Below are positions 19,298-27,868 of a stretch of 64,000 nucleotides of DNA, piece after piece. Location of the stretch: NCBI RefSeq assembly GCF_003419895.1, contig NZ_QPMM01000006.1:516340-580339 (forward strand), read 5' to 3'. The translations under genes and the position numbers were made by a program. The notes under the pieces were generated by a model. The model saw only the letters and a program-made list of their open reading frames with translations, had not been told where the DNA came from and searched no databases. This stretch comes from Chitinophaga silvatica (GTDB lineage Bacteria; Bacteroidota; Bacteroidia; Chitinophagales; Chitinophagaceae). Every line of letters begins with the position of its first letter. Position 1 is the stretch's first letter.

Positions 19298-20302
19298 ATG
19301 AGAATTGCTTTTGTTCTTCTTATGTTAATCTCCCTGGGAACAACTGATAGTTATTGCCAGAACCAATCCAGATCCGTAGATTATAATGCAATTATTAATG
19401 AAGCATTTAATCTGTTTAAAAATGAAAAGAAAGGTAAGAACGCGAATTATATTCCATACCTGGATAAAGTGAATTCTGAGATGTATGGAATTGTAATTGT
19501 AACGAAAGACGGACAGGTATACCAGATAGGTGAAACTAAGTATGAGTTTGGAATTGAATCAGTAGAAAAGGTATTTACTTTATGTATGGCCATGGAGCTG
19601 TTTGGTGATCAGGTGATCCTCGATAAAATTGGTGCCAATCAAACTGGTTTGCCTTTTAACTCTGTGCCTGCAATTGAGCAAGACGGACAAAAACCTTCCA
19701 ATCCGCTCGTAAATGCAGGCGCAATGGCCACTACCAGCCTTTTAACGAGTCATTTTGGCCATAAAGATGCCTGGGAGAAGGTAGATGCTTATTTCGCAAA
19801 ATTTGCCGGTCGAAAATTATCTGTAATTGAAGAGCTATATAAGTCAGAGGCCGCAACAAATATGCATAATCAGGCTATTGCAATGTTGCTGAAGTCTTAC
19901 GGCTATATGTATGATGACCCATTTTTTGCATGCGATTTTTATACAAAGCAATGTTCGTATGGTGTAAATGCGCATGATTTAGGTGTAATGGCCGGTACCC
20001 TGGCCAATGGGGGTGTAAATCCTGTTACCAAAGAAAGGTTGATCCAGGAAAAATACGTTCCCAAAGTATTGGCGATAATGGGAACCACCGGATTATATGA
20101 AACCACCGGTGAATGGATGTATAAAGTAGGCTTACCTAGCAAAAGCGGCGTTGGCGGCGGAATTATATCTATCATGCCCGGTAAATTTGCTATAGCTGTT
20201 TTCTCTCCTCCTTTGGATAAGGCTGGTAACAGTGTAAGGGCTCAGGAAGCCATTAAATATATTTCAGATAAACTAAATGCAAATGTTTATGTAGCTCAAT
20301 AG
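19298..20302 (+). CDS. glsA: Exported glutaminase
   Basis: Hydrolyses glutamine to glutamate and ammonia. The fold is the serine-dependent beta-lactamase type. The catalytic S-x-x-K is seen as SVEKVFTL, followed by NPLVNAGAMATTSLL and the C-terminal GLPSKSGVGGGI. The ATG at 19298 is chosen over the longer frame (19220), which would overlap the porin. It gives a clear signal peptide (MRIAFVLLMLISLGTTDSYC-Q), so the enzyme should act in the periplasm. Most characterised bacterial glutaminases of this family are cytosolic. A terminator follows at 20323. It is the last gene of the exchanger-porin-glutaminase operon. Confidence 0.93.
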   Translation: MRIAFVLLMLISLGTTDSYCQNQSRSVDYNAIINEAFNLFKNEKKGKNANYIPYLDKVNSEMYGIVIVTKDGQVYQIGETKYEFGIESVEKVFTLCMAMELFGDQVILDKIGANQTGLPFNSVPAIEQDGQKPSNPLVNAGAMATTSLLTSHFGHKDAWEKVDAYFAKFAGRKLSVIEELYKSEAATNMHNQAIAMLLKSYGYMYDDPFFACDFYTKQCSYGVNAHDLGVMAGTLANGGVNPVTKERLIQEKYVPKVLAIMGTTGLYETTGEWMYKVGLPSKSGVGGGIISIMPGKFAIAVFSPPLDKAGNSVRAQEAIKYISDKLNANVYVAQ

Positions 20303-20322
20303 CTCGTCCATTGTCTTGTTTC

Positions 20323-20368
20323 ATTGGTGAATGGTGCCGCTTTCCGGTAACTATTCACCAATTATTTT
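20323..20368 (+). terminator. Terminator after the glutaminase operon
   Basis: 10-bp stem 20323-20332 with 20353-20362; the loop contains an inner CCG/CGG hairpin. The tail is TATTTTTC. Confidence 0.75.
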
Positions 20369-20425
20369 TCGGCGTTAATTCGTAAATTCATAAAACAAGT
20401 TATCACATTAACACGTTTTAGAGCT

Positions 20426-21373
20426 ATGGACGTTAAGGACTACTATAAAATATTAGGCGTAGAAAAATCAGCAACTAGTGAACAGATCAAAAAAGCCTAC
20501 AGGAAACTGGCAGTAAAATATCACCCTGATAAAAATCCAAATGATAAGGCGGCAGAAGAAAAATTCAAGGAGATAAATGAAGCATATGAAGTGCTGAGTG
20601 ATGAAGAGAAACGTAAGAAATACGATCAGTTTGGAGAAAATTATAAGTACTACGAACAACATGGTGGCAGGCCAGAAGATTTCGACTGGTCGCAATACGG
20701 TGGAGGACAAGGACGTACTTATTCTTACCAGGGCAATATGGAAGATATGTTTGGAGGAGGTGCCGGTGAAGGTAATTTCTCAGATTTCTTTGAGCAGCTT
20801 TTTGGTGGCAGATTTGGTGGTGGTGGCGGGCGCCGGCAACAAGGGCCCGGCAGGGGAAGGGATATACAGGCCACTATGGAGGTTTCTTTGGAAGATGCCT
20901 ACACGGGAGCCACACGCCAGGTGGAAGTGAATGGTAGCAGGTTAAATATTAAACTGAAACCAGGGCTATACGACGGGCAAATAATCAGGTTGAAAGGGCA
21001 GGGTAGTCCGGGCAGAAAAGGAGGCGAAAATGGTGATCTTCTCATTACTATTCAACTTGCTCCTCATCCGCAATATGAGCTTAAAGGACAGGATATATAT
21101 ACTGATCTGGCAGTTCCTCTCTATACAGCGATATTAGGTGGAAAAGTACCTGTAGTGCTGCCGGGATCAACGCTAAATATGAACATACCTGCGGGAACAG
21201 ATAGCGGTAAAGTATTCAGATTGAAAGGAAAGGGGATGCCTGCATATAATAATCAGGGGCCGGCTGGCGATTTATACCTCAAAGCAATGATCCATTTACC
21301 CACAAATCTTTCCGAAAAAGAAAAAGAATTGTTTCAACAACTTTCACAACTAAAAGAGAACAGGAATGCTTAA
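20426..21373 (+). CDS. CbpA-type J-domain co-chaperone (type II DnaJ)
   Basis: DnaK co-chaperone of 315 aa. The J-domain spans about residues 4-70 with HPD at 33-35 (KYHPDKNP) and [11 protein letters not shown] after it. A Gly/Phe-rich linker follows (about 88-145, GGGGGRR). The two-part C-terminal substrate-binding domain ([41 protein letters not shown]) lacks the four Cys-x2-Cys zinc motifs of true DnaJ. This matches CbpA. The small gene downstream overlaps its end by eight bases, the position taken in E. coli by the CbpA inhibitor cbpM. Confidence 0.92.
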   Translation: MDVKDYYKILGVEKSATSEQIKKAYRKLAVKYHPDKNPNDKAAEEKFKEINEAYEVLSDEEKRKKYDQFGENYKYYEQHGGRPEDFDWSQYGGGQGRTYSYQGNMEDMFGGGAGEGNFSDFFEQLFGGRFGGGGGRRQQGPGRGRDIQATMEVSLEDAYTGATRQVEVNGSRLNIKLKPGLYDGQIIRLKGQGSPGRKGGENGDLLITIQLAPHPQYELKGQDIYTDLAVPLYTAILGGKVPVVLPGSTLNMNIPAGTDSGKVFRLKGKGMPAYNNQGPAGDLYLKAMIHLPTNLSEKEKELFQQLSQLKENRNA

Positions 21374-21716
21374 ACTTTTTGATTACCTGGAAGAAGTTAT
21401 TGCAACAGAAAGAATTTCTCAGCTGAATACTCCTCGCCTGCTATATACAGCCAGCGAAATTATGGAGGAGCTGGGATATTCCAATCAATCGGGCATGGAA
21501 CAGGAGCCTCTCGATAGGGCTATGCATGCCTGTGCATCATTAAATATTCCGGTAGATTACAATTTCAAGAAAGTTTATTATTTCAAAGATGGAGAATTGA
21601 AAACAGATTGGCAGTTATCAGAACTGGCTACCTATCTGTTTATGATTAATTGCAACCCGCTGAACCCCTTTGTAGCAAAAGCGCAACTGATCTTTATGAT
21701 GAAAGATAAAGTATGA
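21366..21716 (+). CDS. Small protein with DinD/BRO-N-like sequence, coupled to the J-protein
   Basis: A 116-aa cytosolic protein. It is not like CbpM in sequence. The middle and end ([26 protein letters not shown], then [18 protein letters not shown] and [10 protein letters not shown]) resemble, by eye, the BRO-N/DinD pattern in which a W-x-A-R-xL-LGY motif is followed by LSRYACYLIAMNGDP..PEVA.AQ. This resemblance is my inference and is weaker at the front. The gene overlaps the J-protein gene by eight bases and the transporter gene by four (ATGA), so translation is probably coupled. It may regulate the J-protein; function unknown. Confidence 0.75.
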   Translation: MLKLFDYLEEVIATERISQLNTPRLLYTASEIMEELGYSNQSGMEQEPLDRAMHACASLNIPVDYNFKKVYYFKDGELKTDWQLSELATYLFMINCNPLNPFVAKAQLIFMMKDKV

Positions 21717-23137
21717 GAGATACAAACCGGACAGGAATTCTGATAGTAGTTATAATGGGTACTATCATGGCTGGAATAGATTCCAGTATCGTGAATATAT
21801 CCTTGCCGGTTATGAGCAAGCAGTTCAACTGTACACTTGCTGAAATAGAATGGGTTATCACAGTGTATATGCTCAGCTTTTCTGTATTAATGCCCCTGAC
21901 CAACTGGTTGAAGAATAGAATAGGTTTTTTTAATCTTTATATTGGGGCAATCTCCCTTTTTACATTAGGATCTTTATTGTGTGCGCTTTCCACCAGCCTC
22001 GACTCTTTGCTGGTAGCACGTGTTATTCAGGCATTGGGCGGAGGGGCTATGGCTCCCACATCTATGGCCATTATATCTTACGTATTTCCTGCCCGGGTCA
22101 GAGGAATGGTTTTGGGGTGGTGGGGATTGGGTAATCTGGTAGGTCCGGCTATCGGCCCAACTCTTGGCGGTATATTAACTGAAAAATTTGGATGGCCATC
22201 TATCTTTTATATCAATATTCCCATTGGTATAATTACCGTAATAATGGCTTATCAATACCTGGGAATCCTGCGTAAGCAACCTAAAATAAAGCTACCATTT
22301 GATCTTATAGGTTTTACTGCCCTTACTATATTTTTGGTTGGATTGCAATATGGAGTAGCAAGGGCTGAAGTAGTAGGGATCACATCTCCCGAAATACTTG
22401 CTGTTCTGGGCACAGCAGTACTTTCTTTAGTGGTATTTATTGTGATAGATAAAAGAAAGCAAAATCCAATTATCGATTTAGATTTATTTAAAAATTATGC
22501 ATTTGTCAGTTGTATCCTCGTTACGGTGTCGCGGGCCGCAGCATTGTTTGGAGGTTTATTCCTGATGCCTTTTTTGCTGCAGGAACAAATGGGATATTCT
22601 GAAAGTGTATCGGGATTGCTGATATTGCCAAACTCTGTATTCATGGCCGGTTTGATGCCGTTTGCCGGGCGATGGTCTGATAAACATGGGTCGAGGGAGA
22701 TTTCAATAATCGGAATAATCTTATTGGCTGTTTCTATGTACCTGTTTTCATTATTGAGTATGGGTAGTACAATGACAGATGTTATTATAACGATGACGGT
22801 AAGAGGAATTGGAATGGGGTGTTTATTGGCACCCTTAAACTCGGCTACGCTCAGTGCCGTAAGGCCCAGTGAGGTTACGATGGCTTCTTCAATCAGTACC
22901 TTGATGCAGCAGGTGGGAGGGGCAATAGGAATTGCCGTGTTGGCAATTGTAACCCAGGCTGCATTTAATAAACACGTACTGGAAGGATATTCGAGCCTGG
23001 AATCGCACCAGCAGGCATTAAAAGAAGGGTTTCATATCTCGATGATCATTTTATTGGTAACCTTAATTCCCGCCTGGTTTATGCCTAGAAGGAATGTTGT
23101 TTTAAAAGATGTAAAAGAGCAGCATATAGATACTTAA
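21713..23137 (+). CDS. MFS drug exporter, DHA2 (EmrB/QacA) family
   Basis: Proton-coupled multidrug exporter in the inner membrane. The 474 aa with about 14 hydrophobic segments fit the DHA2 group. Seen motifs: DSSIVNISLPVM in helix 1 (DHA2 motif D1), ARVIQALGGGAMAPTSMA, and motif C in helix 5 (LVGPAIGPTLGG). The start ATG overlaps the stop of the preceding small gene (ATGA), so it is translationally coupled to it. No EmrA-type periplasmic adaptor or outer-membrane channel gene is adjacent. The substrate is unknown. Confidence 0.93.
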   Translation: MRDTNRTGILIVVIMGTIMAGIDSSIVNISLPVMSKQFNCTLAEIEWVITVYMLSFSVLMPLTNWLKNRIGFFNLYIGAISLFTLGSLLCALSTSLDSLLVARVIQALGGGAMAPTSMAIISYVFPARVRGMVLGWWGLGNLVGPAIGPTLGGILTEKFGWPSIFYINIPIGIITVIMAYQYLGILRKQPKIKLPFDLIGFTALTIFLVGLQYGVARAEVVGITSPEILAVLGTAVLSLVVFIVIDKRKQNPIIDLDLFKNYAFVSCILVTVSRAAALFGGLFLMPFLLQEQMGYSESVSGLLILPNSVFMAGLMPFAGRWSDKHGSREISIIGIILLAVSMYLFSLLSMGSTMTDVIITMTVRGIGMGCLLAPLNSATLSAVRPSEVTMASSISTLMQQVGGAIGIAVLAIVTQAAFNKHVLEGYSSLESHQQALKEGFHISMIILLVTLIPAWFMPRRNVVLKDVKEQHIDT

Positions 23138-23184
23138 CTTCGTGCATGATTATTGGTTAGTAACAGCAAACTGTTCCGCAGGCT

Positions 23185-24627
23185 ATGGTAATAAATGGTA
23201 AGAAGCATATCTTAATGATTGATGATGACGAAGATGATTTCTTCCTGGTGAATTCATTATTACAAGATATTTCGCCCGATCAGTATGTGCTGGAATGGGC
23301 GTCATCCTATCGGGAAGGGCTAAGTGCAATTGATACAAGATCTCATGATCTTTACCTGGTAGATTATCGTTTAGGCGCAAATACGGGGATCGATGTGTTG
23401 CACCATTTCCGCAATCTGGGGTTTAAGGCACCAGTCATTTTATTTACAGGAAAAGGCGATTATCATATCGATAAAGAGGCCATGTTGGCCGGTGCTGCCG
23501 ATTACCTGGTAAAGAGCGAAATTTCTGCAGCATTGCTGGAAAGGGCCATCCGTTATACTTTAGATAAGTACGACCATTTATTGGCAATAGAAAAAAGTGA
23601 GAAAAGATATTTCAGCATATTTGAAAAATCGAGTGATTTAATATTACTAACGGATAGCAATCAACGAATTGTTGCTGCTAATCCGGCTGCCATAAGGGTT
23701 TTGCATTATGATGAAAAAGATATTTACGAAGTGCATTTAACTTCATTATTTGCAAATAGAAGTGAAGGAGAAGAATTTAAAAGGAAGTTGAATGCTACAG
23801 AAGAAGCAGTACAAACCGAATATGTCTTTAAAAGTGCCACAGGCCAGGAATTAAATGTGATGCTGAAAGCATCTTTGTTGGATGCAAATAAACAATTGTA
23901 TTTGTGCATTATACAGGATGTTACTGCCAGGAAACTTAAAGAGCGGGAAAAACAACAGCAGGAAAAATTTGCTATAACCGGTCGAATAGCGAGGCTAATA
24001 GCCCATGAAGTAAGAAATCCACTTACTAACATATTACTGGCTGTATCTCAGGTAAAAACTGAGCCATTGTCGGATGATCCGGATGCGCAGTTGTACCTCG
24101 ATATAATGGAACGTAATTGCCATCGTATCAATCAACTTGTTACAGAATTATTAGAATCTACACGGTTATCAGACATGCATTTAATGCCGGTATCGATCCA
24201 GGTATTAATAGACCATGCTTTACAGCTGGCGGATGATAGATTACAATTGAACAGTATAAAAGTGACTAAAGAGCTTCTGGACGCAGATACATTGATTATG
24301 GGTGATGCAGAGAAGTTGAATATAGCGTTGCTGAATATTATTATTAATGGAATTGAGGCCATGAAGGCAGGTGAAGGAAAGTTAGATATCCGTTCGTATA
24401 AAGACTTGTCTAACATATGCCTGCGTATTTCGGATAATGGTAGTGGTATTAGTCCGCAGAACCTTGTTACTTTATTTGAGCCATTTTTCACCAGCAAAAC
24501 AAAAGGCACTGGGTTGGGGCTAACGGCCACACAGAATATTATTATTCAACATAAAGGCACTATAAACGTAGAAAGTATACCTGGAGAAGGAACTAGTTTT
24601 ATATTATGTTTTCCCATTCTACAATAA
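23185..24627 (+). CDS. Hybrid sensor: receiver, PAS and histidine kinase in one protein
   Basis: Cytosolic two-component protein of 480 aa without membrane segments. Order: receiver domain (about 8-128; acidic pair D13-D14, phospho-acceptor D60 in YLVDYRLG, then T and K of LFTGK and LVKSE), PAS domain (about 140-250, SIFEKSSDLILLTD..RIVAANPAA), HisKA (IAHEVRNPLTN, phosphorylated His near 274), and HATPase with N-box NIALLNIIINGIEAM, G1 ISDNGSGI and G2 GTGLGLTATQNI. Having the receiver at the front means an upstream kinase may tune this kinase. No separate response regulator is adjacent. Confidence 0.93.
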   Translation: MVINGKKHILMIDDDEDDFFLVNSLLQDISPDQYVLEWASSYREGLSAIDTRSHDLYLVDYRLGANTGIDVLHHFRNLGFKAPVILFTGKGDYHIDKEAMLAGAADYLVKSEISAALLERAIRYTLDKYDHLLAIEKSEKRYFSIFEKSSDLILLTDSNQRIVAANPAAIRVLHYDEKDIYEVHLTSLFANRSEGEEFKRKLNATEEAVQTEYVFKSATGQELNVMLKASLLDANKQLYLCIIQDVTARKLKEREKQQQEKFAITGRIARLIAHEVRNPLTNILLAVSQVKTEPLSDDPDAQLYLDIMERNCHRINQLVTELLESTRLSDMHLMPVSIQVLIDHALQLADDRLQLNSIKVTKELLDADTLIMGDAEKLNIALLNIIINGIEAMKAGEGKLDIRSYKDLSNICLRISDNGSGISPQNLVTLFEPFFTSKTKGTGLGLTATQNIIIQHKGTINVESIPGEGTSFILCFPILQ

Positions 24628-24628
24628 A

Positions 24629-24660
24629 AAAGGACGCATCTTAGGATGCGCCCTTTAATT
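24629..24660. terminator. Shared terminator between convergent kinase and thiolase genes
   Basis: 12-bp stem 24629-24640 with 24645-24656, one mismatch, four-base loop. A-rich and T-rich flanks serve both directions. Confidence 0.8.
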
Positions 24661-24676
24661 TAGGATCTGTTAATTG

Positions 24677-25855
24677 TTAGTCGATATTTTCGATAATACC
24701 GGCAATTCCTTGTCCACCTCCTACACAGGCAGTAACGATGCCGTATTTTTTATTCAAACGTTTCATATCGTTTAGGATCTGAACGGTAAGTTTAGCGCCG
24801 GTACAGCCCAGTGGGTGTCCTAATGCGATAGCGCCACCGTTGATATTAACGATATCCGGGTTTAAGCCCAGTTCTCTGATAACTGCAATACTTTGGGAAG
24901 CAAATGCTTCATTAAGTTCTACGAGGTCTATATCCTGCAATGACTTGCCAGTTTGTTTAAGAACTTTAGGAACGGCTGCAACAGGGCCAATGCCCATGAT
25001 ACGAGGTTCTACGCCAGCGGAAGTGCAGCCAACCAGGCGACCAATTGGTTTCAGGCCTAATTCGTTAACCATTTTCTCGCTCATCACGATTACGAATGCA
25101 GCCCCATCGGAAGTTTGGGAAGAGTTACCGGCGGTAACGGAACCATTTGCGGCAAAAACGGGTTTCAGTTTTGCCAGTGCATCGATGGAAGTATCGGCGC
25201 GTGGGCCTTCGTCGGTATCTACGGTAAAGGAACGTTTGGCTTTTTTGCCTTTTTCGTTTACATAAACTTCTTCGATATTGATAGGTAATATTCCAGATTT
25301 GAAGTAGCCATTTTGAATGGCATTAATAGCTTTGAGGTGCGAGTTTAGGGAAAATTGGTCCTGATCTTCGCGACTAACTTTATATTCTTTAGCAACAGCT
25401 TCGGCGGTGAGGCCCATACCGATGTAGTAATCCGGGTTGGTGGATGCTACTGTGTAGTTGGGAACAGTTTTCCAACCAGCGGTTGGTACGAGGCTCATAC
25501 TTTCCGTTCCGCCGGCGATGATACAATCGGCTAATCCGGATCTGATTTTAGCTGTAGCAATAGCAATAGTTTCGAGGCCAGAGGCGCAATAACGATTTAC
25601 TGTCATACCTGGCACTTCTACACCTAATGCCCTTACAGAAATCATTCTTCCGATCTGTAACCCTTGTTCTGCTTCCGGTACGGCATTACCTACAATGAGG
25701 TCATCGACTCTTTTAGGGTCTAACTGCGGTACTGACTGCAATAGTCCGGTTATTACATCAACTGCCAGATCATCCGGTCTGTAAAAGCGAAATCCTCCCC
25801 TTTTTGACTTACCTACCGCGGTGCGGTATCCGGCTACTATATACGCTTCTTGCAT
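24677..25855 (-). CDS. fadA: Acetyl-CoA acyltransferase (thiolase)
   Basis: Cleaves 3-ketoacyl-CoA to acetyl-CoA and a shortened acyl-CoA in beta-oxidation, or acts as acetoacetyl-CoA thiolase. The 392 aa match the family. The nucleophile is Cys90 in NRYCASGLE; GHPLGCTGA gives His347 and CVGGGQG near the end gives Cys377, completing the active site. The motif GGTESMS is also present. No 3-hydroxyacyl-CoA dehydrogenase gene is adjacent, so beta-oxidation versus synthetic role is open. A minus-strand -7 box (TAAATTTG, 25936 to 25929) lies about 75 bases upstream. Confidence 0.95.
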   Translation of the reverse strand: MQEAYIVAGYRTAVGKSKRGGFRFYRPDDLAVDVITGLLQSVPQLDPKRVDDLIVGNAVPEAEQGLQIGRMISVRALGVEVPGMTVNRYCASGLETIAIATAKIRSGLADCIIAGGTESMSLVPTAGWKTVPNYTVASTNPDYYIGMGLTAEAVAKEYKVSREDQDQFSLNSHLKAINAIQNGYFKSGILPINIEEVYVNEKGKKAKRSFTVDTDEGPRADTSIDALAKLKPVFAANGSVTAGNSSQTSDGAAFVIVMSEKMVNELGLKPIGRLVGCTSAGVEPRIMGIGPVAAVPKVLKQTGKSLQDIDLVELNEAFASQSIAVIRELGLNPDIVNINGGAIALGHPLGCTGAKLTVQILNDMKRLNKKYGIVTACVGGGQGIAGIIENID

Positions 25856-25971
25856 GAGAAAAAAATTTAATAATGAGCTTACGGAGTATCAATATCTTGG
25901 ATATTTATCCACATTTTGACACTATTTTCAAATTTAATTAAATAAAGTACATAAATATTCCGAATAACCGT

Positions 25972-25979
25972 TAAATTTG
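25972..25979 (+). promoter_or_regulatory. -7 promoter box for tRNA-Lys
   Basis: Perfect TAAATTTG, 22 bases before the mature 5' end of the tRNA. No TTG at the usual -33 distance is visible. Confidence 0.5.
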
Positions 25980-26001
25980 CACCCACGTTTTTTAACAAAA
26001 T

Positions 26002-26075
26002 GACTCCCTAGCTCAGTTGGTTAGAGCTACTGACTCTTAATCAGTAGGTCCTGGGTTCGAGCCCCAGGGGGGTCA
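26002..26075 (+). tRNA. tRNA-Lys (anticodon CTT)
   Basis: Full cloverleaf can be drawn by hand: acceptor GACTCCC with GGGGGTC (one T-G pair) and discriminator A at 26075; D-arm GCTC/GAGC; anticodon stem ACTGA/TCAGT with loop CTCTTAA, anticodon CTT at 26036-26038; T-arm CTGGG/CCCAG with TTCGAGC. The CCA end is not encoded. Confidence 0.97.
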
Positions 26076-26085
26076 CTTTTCAGCT

Positions 26086-26130
26086 AATTCGCCTAAATTC
26101 GGTTTTACCGGATTTAGGCGAATTTCGTTT
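26086..26130 (+). terminator. Long hairpin terminating tRNA-Lys
   Basis: 17-bp stem 26086-26102 with 26108-26124 (one G-T pair), five-base loop, tail TTCGTTT. It starts 10 bases after the tRNA. Confidence 0.75.
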
Positions 26131-26350
26131 AAGGACGTGGGTTTCGGAGGAAAGAGAGGTAAAGTGGGGGAAAGAGAAGAAAAGCTTTTTTATCCCCAAA
26201 ATTCCCCAAGAGCATCCCCAGGAAATGGTAAGAATATAGGTTTTTTCAAGTTCCTATACCATATTCAATAACTTTTTATATTAATACTAATATACCCTTT
26301 CGCATCAAGTGAGTTTTAATTAATTTACAGTAAATAAAGCAGTATCAAAA

Positions 26351-27079
26351 GTGAACCAAGGCTATGTTTATATATTAAGTAACTCTTACATGCCGGGCCT
26401 TATTAAGATTGGGTGTACTGCCCGAAGTCCTGAAGAACGCCGAAGAGAATTGTCTAGACCTACGGGAATTCCTGGTGATTTTGAAATAGAATATGAGATT
26501 TACTCAATAGAGATGTATATTTTGGAAAAACGAATCCATATTGAATTAGATAAATATAGAGTAAGTAAAAGTAAAGAATTCTTCAAAATAGATATAAGCG
26601 ATGCCATACATATTCTCAGAATAAAAAGTGAGGAACTACTGTATGAATTTACTTCAAAATCTGAAGGGGTGAATGAACTTTTCGATAGATATGAAGCGAT
26701 AGAAATTTTAGTCAAACTAAATTCTTTGTACCCGAACATGATTCGAAGTGAAATAAGATCTGTTAGAATTTATCAAACCAGAATTCGTTGTTATTTAGAG
26801 ACAACTGAAGAGAATATATTAAGTGCAGGCTATTTTTCTGTACCCCTGGCAGACCAAAAAATTCATAGACTTGATTTGGCATTTATAGTAGATACCCCAG
26901 ATGATCCTGTTCAAGAAGATCCTTTGTTATTTAATCCATCTAATCCTGTATCTATGAATGCAAGATTATTTATTGAAGAACTGGATCCATTTTCCATTTA
27001 TATGTGTACCGATTTATTTACTGAGGAAGCTGGGAAGGTAATTAATCGTGATTTTAACCCCATTAACAAAAAAAATTAA
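26351..27079 (+). CDS. GIY-YIG/T5orf172-domain protein
   Basis: A 242-aa protein starting with GTG. The N-terminal 90 residues match the T5orf172 branch of the GIY-YIG nuclease fold: YVYILSN (5-11), LIKIGCTARSPEERRREL (about 16-33), and a helix with acidic residues (EMYILEKRIHIEL). GIY-YIG domains cut DNA in repair, homing and restriction, but many T5orf172 proteins are uncharacterised. The C-terminal 150 residues are not recognised. It stands alone in an AT-rich segment 275 bases downstream of tRNA-Lys. AT-rich codons suggest it may be an acquired gene, although no integrase or repeat of the tRNA end is visible. Confidence 0.78.
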   Translation: MNQGYVYILSNSYMPGLIKIGCTARSPEERRRELSRPTGIPGDFEIEYEIYSIEMYILEKRIHIELDKYRVSKSKEFFKIDISDAIHILRIKSEELLYEFTSKSEGVNELFDRYEAIEILVKLNSLYPNMIRSEIRSVRIYQTRIRCYLETTEENILSAGYFSVPLADQKIHRLDLAFIVDTPDDPVQEDPLLFNPSNPVSMNARLFIEELDPFSIYMCTDLFTEEAGKVINRDFNPINKKN

Positions 27080-27292
27080 ATTGTTTGACAACTTTTTACT
27101 TAGAGCATATCCATTTTTATATTAGGTTCATTTTTACTCAAAAAATAACATTGTTATAAAAGTAGCTTAACTTTTTTACATTTCTTTCTTTGGATTGAAA
27201 TTACATTCCTTCATTTAAGGACTTGGTTTTTATATGTTTACTTATCTTTAACAGATGTCGCATTAATTGTCAATAACCTATATTTTATTTTT

Positions 27293-27784
27293 ATGAAAAA
27301 CTTCGACTGGACCTCATTTACAAAACGTATTGCCATTAAATCATCACTTCCTGAAATTTATGAAGCCTGGACCGTTGCTGCCAATCTCGAAAAATGGTTC
27401 CTTGAACGTGTTGTCTTTCAGGTTAATGATAACCTGATTGAACATACTGAGCCTGCGAAAGAAGGTATTACATACAATTGGTATTGGTACCTTGAAGCAA
27501 CACCTATGAATGGAGAAATTCTTAGCGCAAACGGAAAAGATTTTTTCCAATTTACATTTGAAGGCTCAAGTTTGGTAGATGTGAAATTAAGTACGCTCGA
27601 TGAATATGTTATTGTAGAACTGCGTCACTACAATATTCCGCAGGACGATAATTCGAAGCAGCATATTCGTTTGGGCTGTTCGAATGGCTGGGCGTTTTAT
27701 TTACACAATTTAAAGTCTGTTTACGAAGGAGGGATCGATCTGCGAAATAAAGACCCAAAGCTTGGTGTTATGATCAATAATTAA
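27293..27784 (+). CDS. SRPBCC/AHSA1-like domain protein
   Basis: A 163-aa single-domain protein of the START/SRPBCC helix-grip fold (SLPEIYEAWTVAANLEKWFLERVVF near the start; later VELRHYNIPQDDNSKQHIRLGCSNGWAFYLHNLKSVYEGG). This fold binds hydrophobic ligands; AHSA1-like bacterial members have no settled function. There is no signal peptide, so it is cytosolic. It is monocistronic, followed by a long terminator hairpin. A related but shorter protein is encoded at 38046. Confidence 0.85.
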   Translation: MKNFDWTSFTKRIAIKSSLPEIYEAWTVAANLEKWFLERVVFQVNDNLIEHTEPAKEGITYNWYWYLEATPMNGEILSANGKDFFQFTFEGSSLVDVKLSTLDEYVIVELRHYNIPQDDNSKQHIRLGCSNGWAFYLHNLKSVYEGGIDLRNKDPKLGVMINN

Positions 27785-27813
27785 GGTATCCAAACTGTCT
27801 TGTAAAGGATTCT

Positions 27814-27860
27814 AGTCTTTAAAAGGAAATTACCTAAATCCGGATTTCCTTTTAAAGACT
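27814..27860. terminator. 17-bp hairpin between convergent genes
   Basis: Perfect 17-bp stem 27814-27830 with 27844-27860 and a 13-base loop, AT-rich arms. It lies between the SRPBCC gene and the leftward hypothetical gene and can serve both. Confidence 0.7.
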
Positions 27861-27868
27861 TAGTGAGT

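Noticed and set aside
25905..25913. Perfect DnaA box TTATCCACA upstream of the thiolase gene
   Set aside because: A single 9-mer is expected by chance in a window this size, and no other boxes cluster with it.
26002..26350. Integration (att) site at tRNA-Lys
   Set aside because: No second copy of the tRNA 3' end and no integrase gene are visible in the following kilobases.
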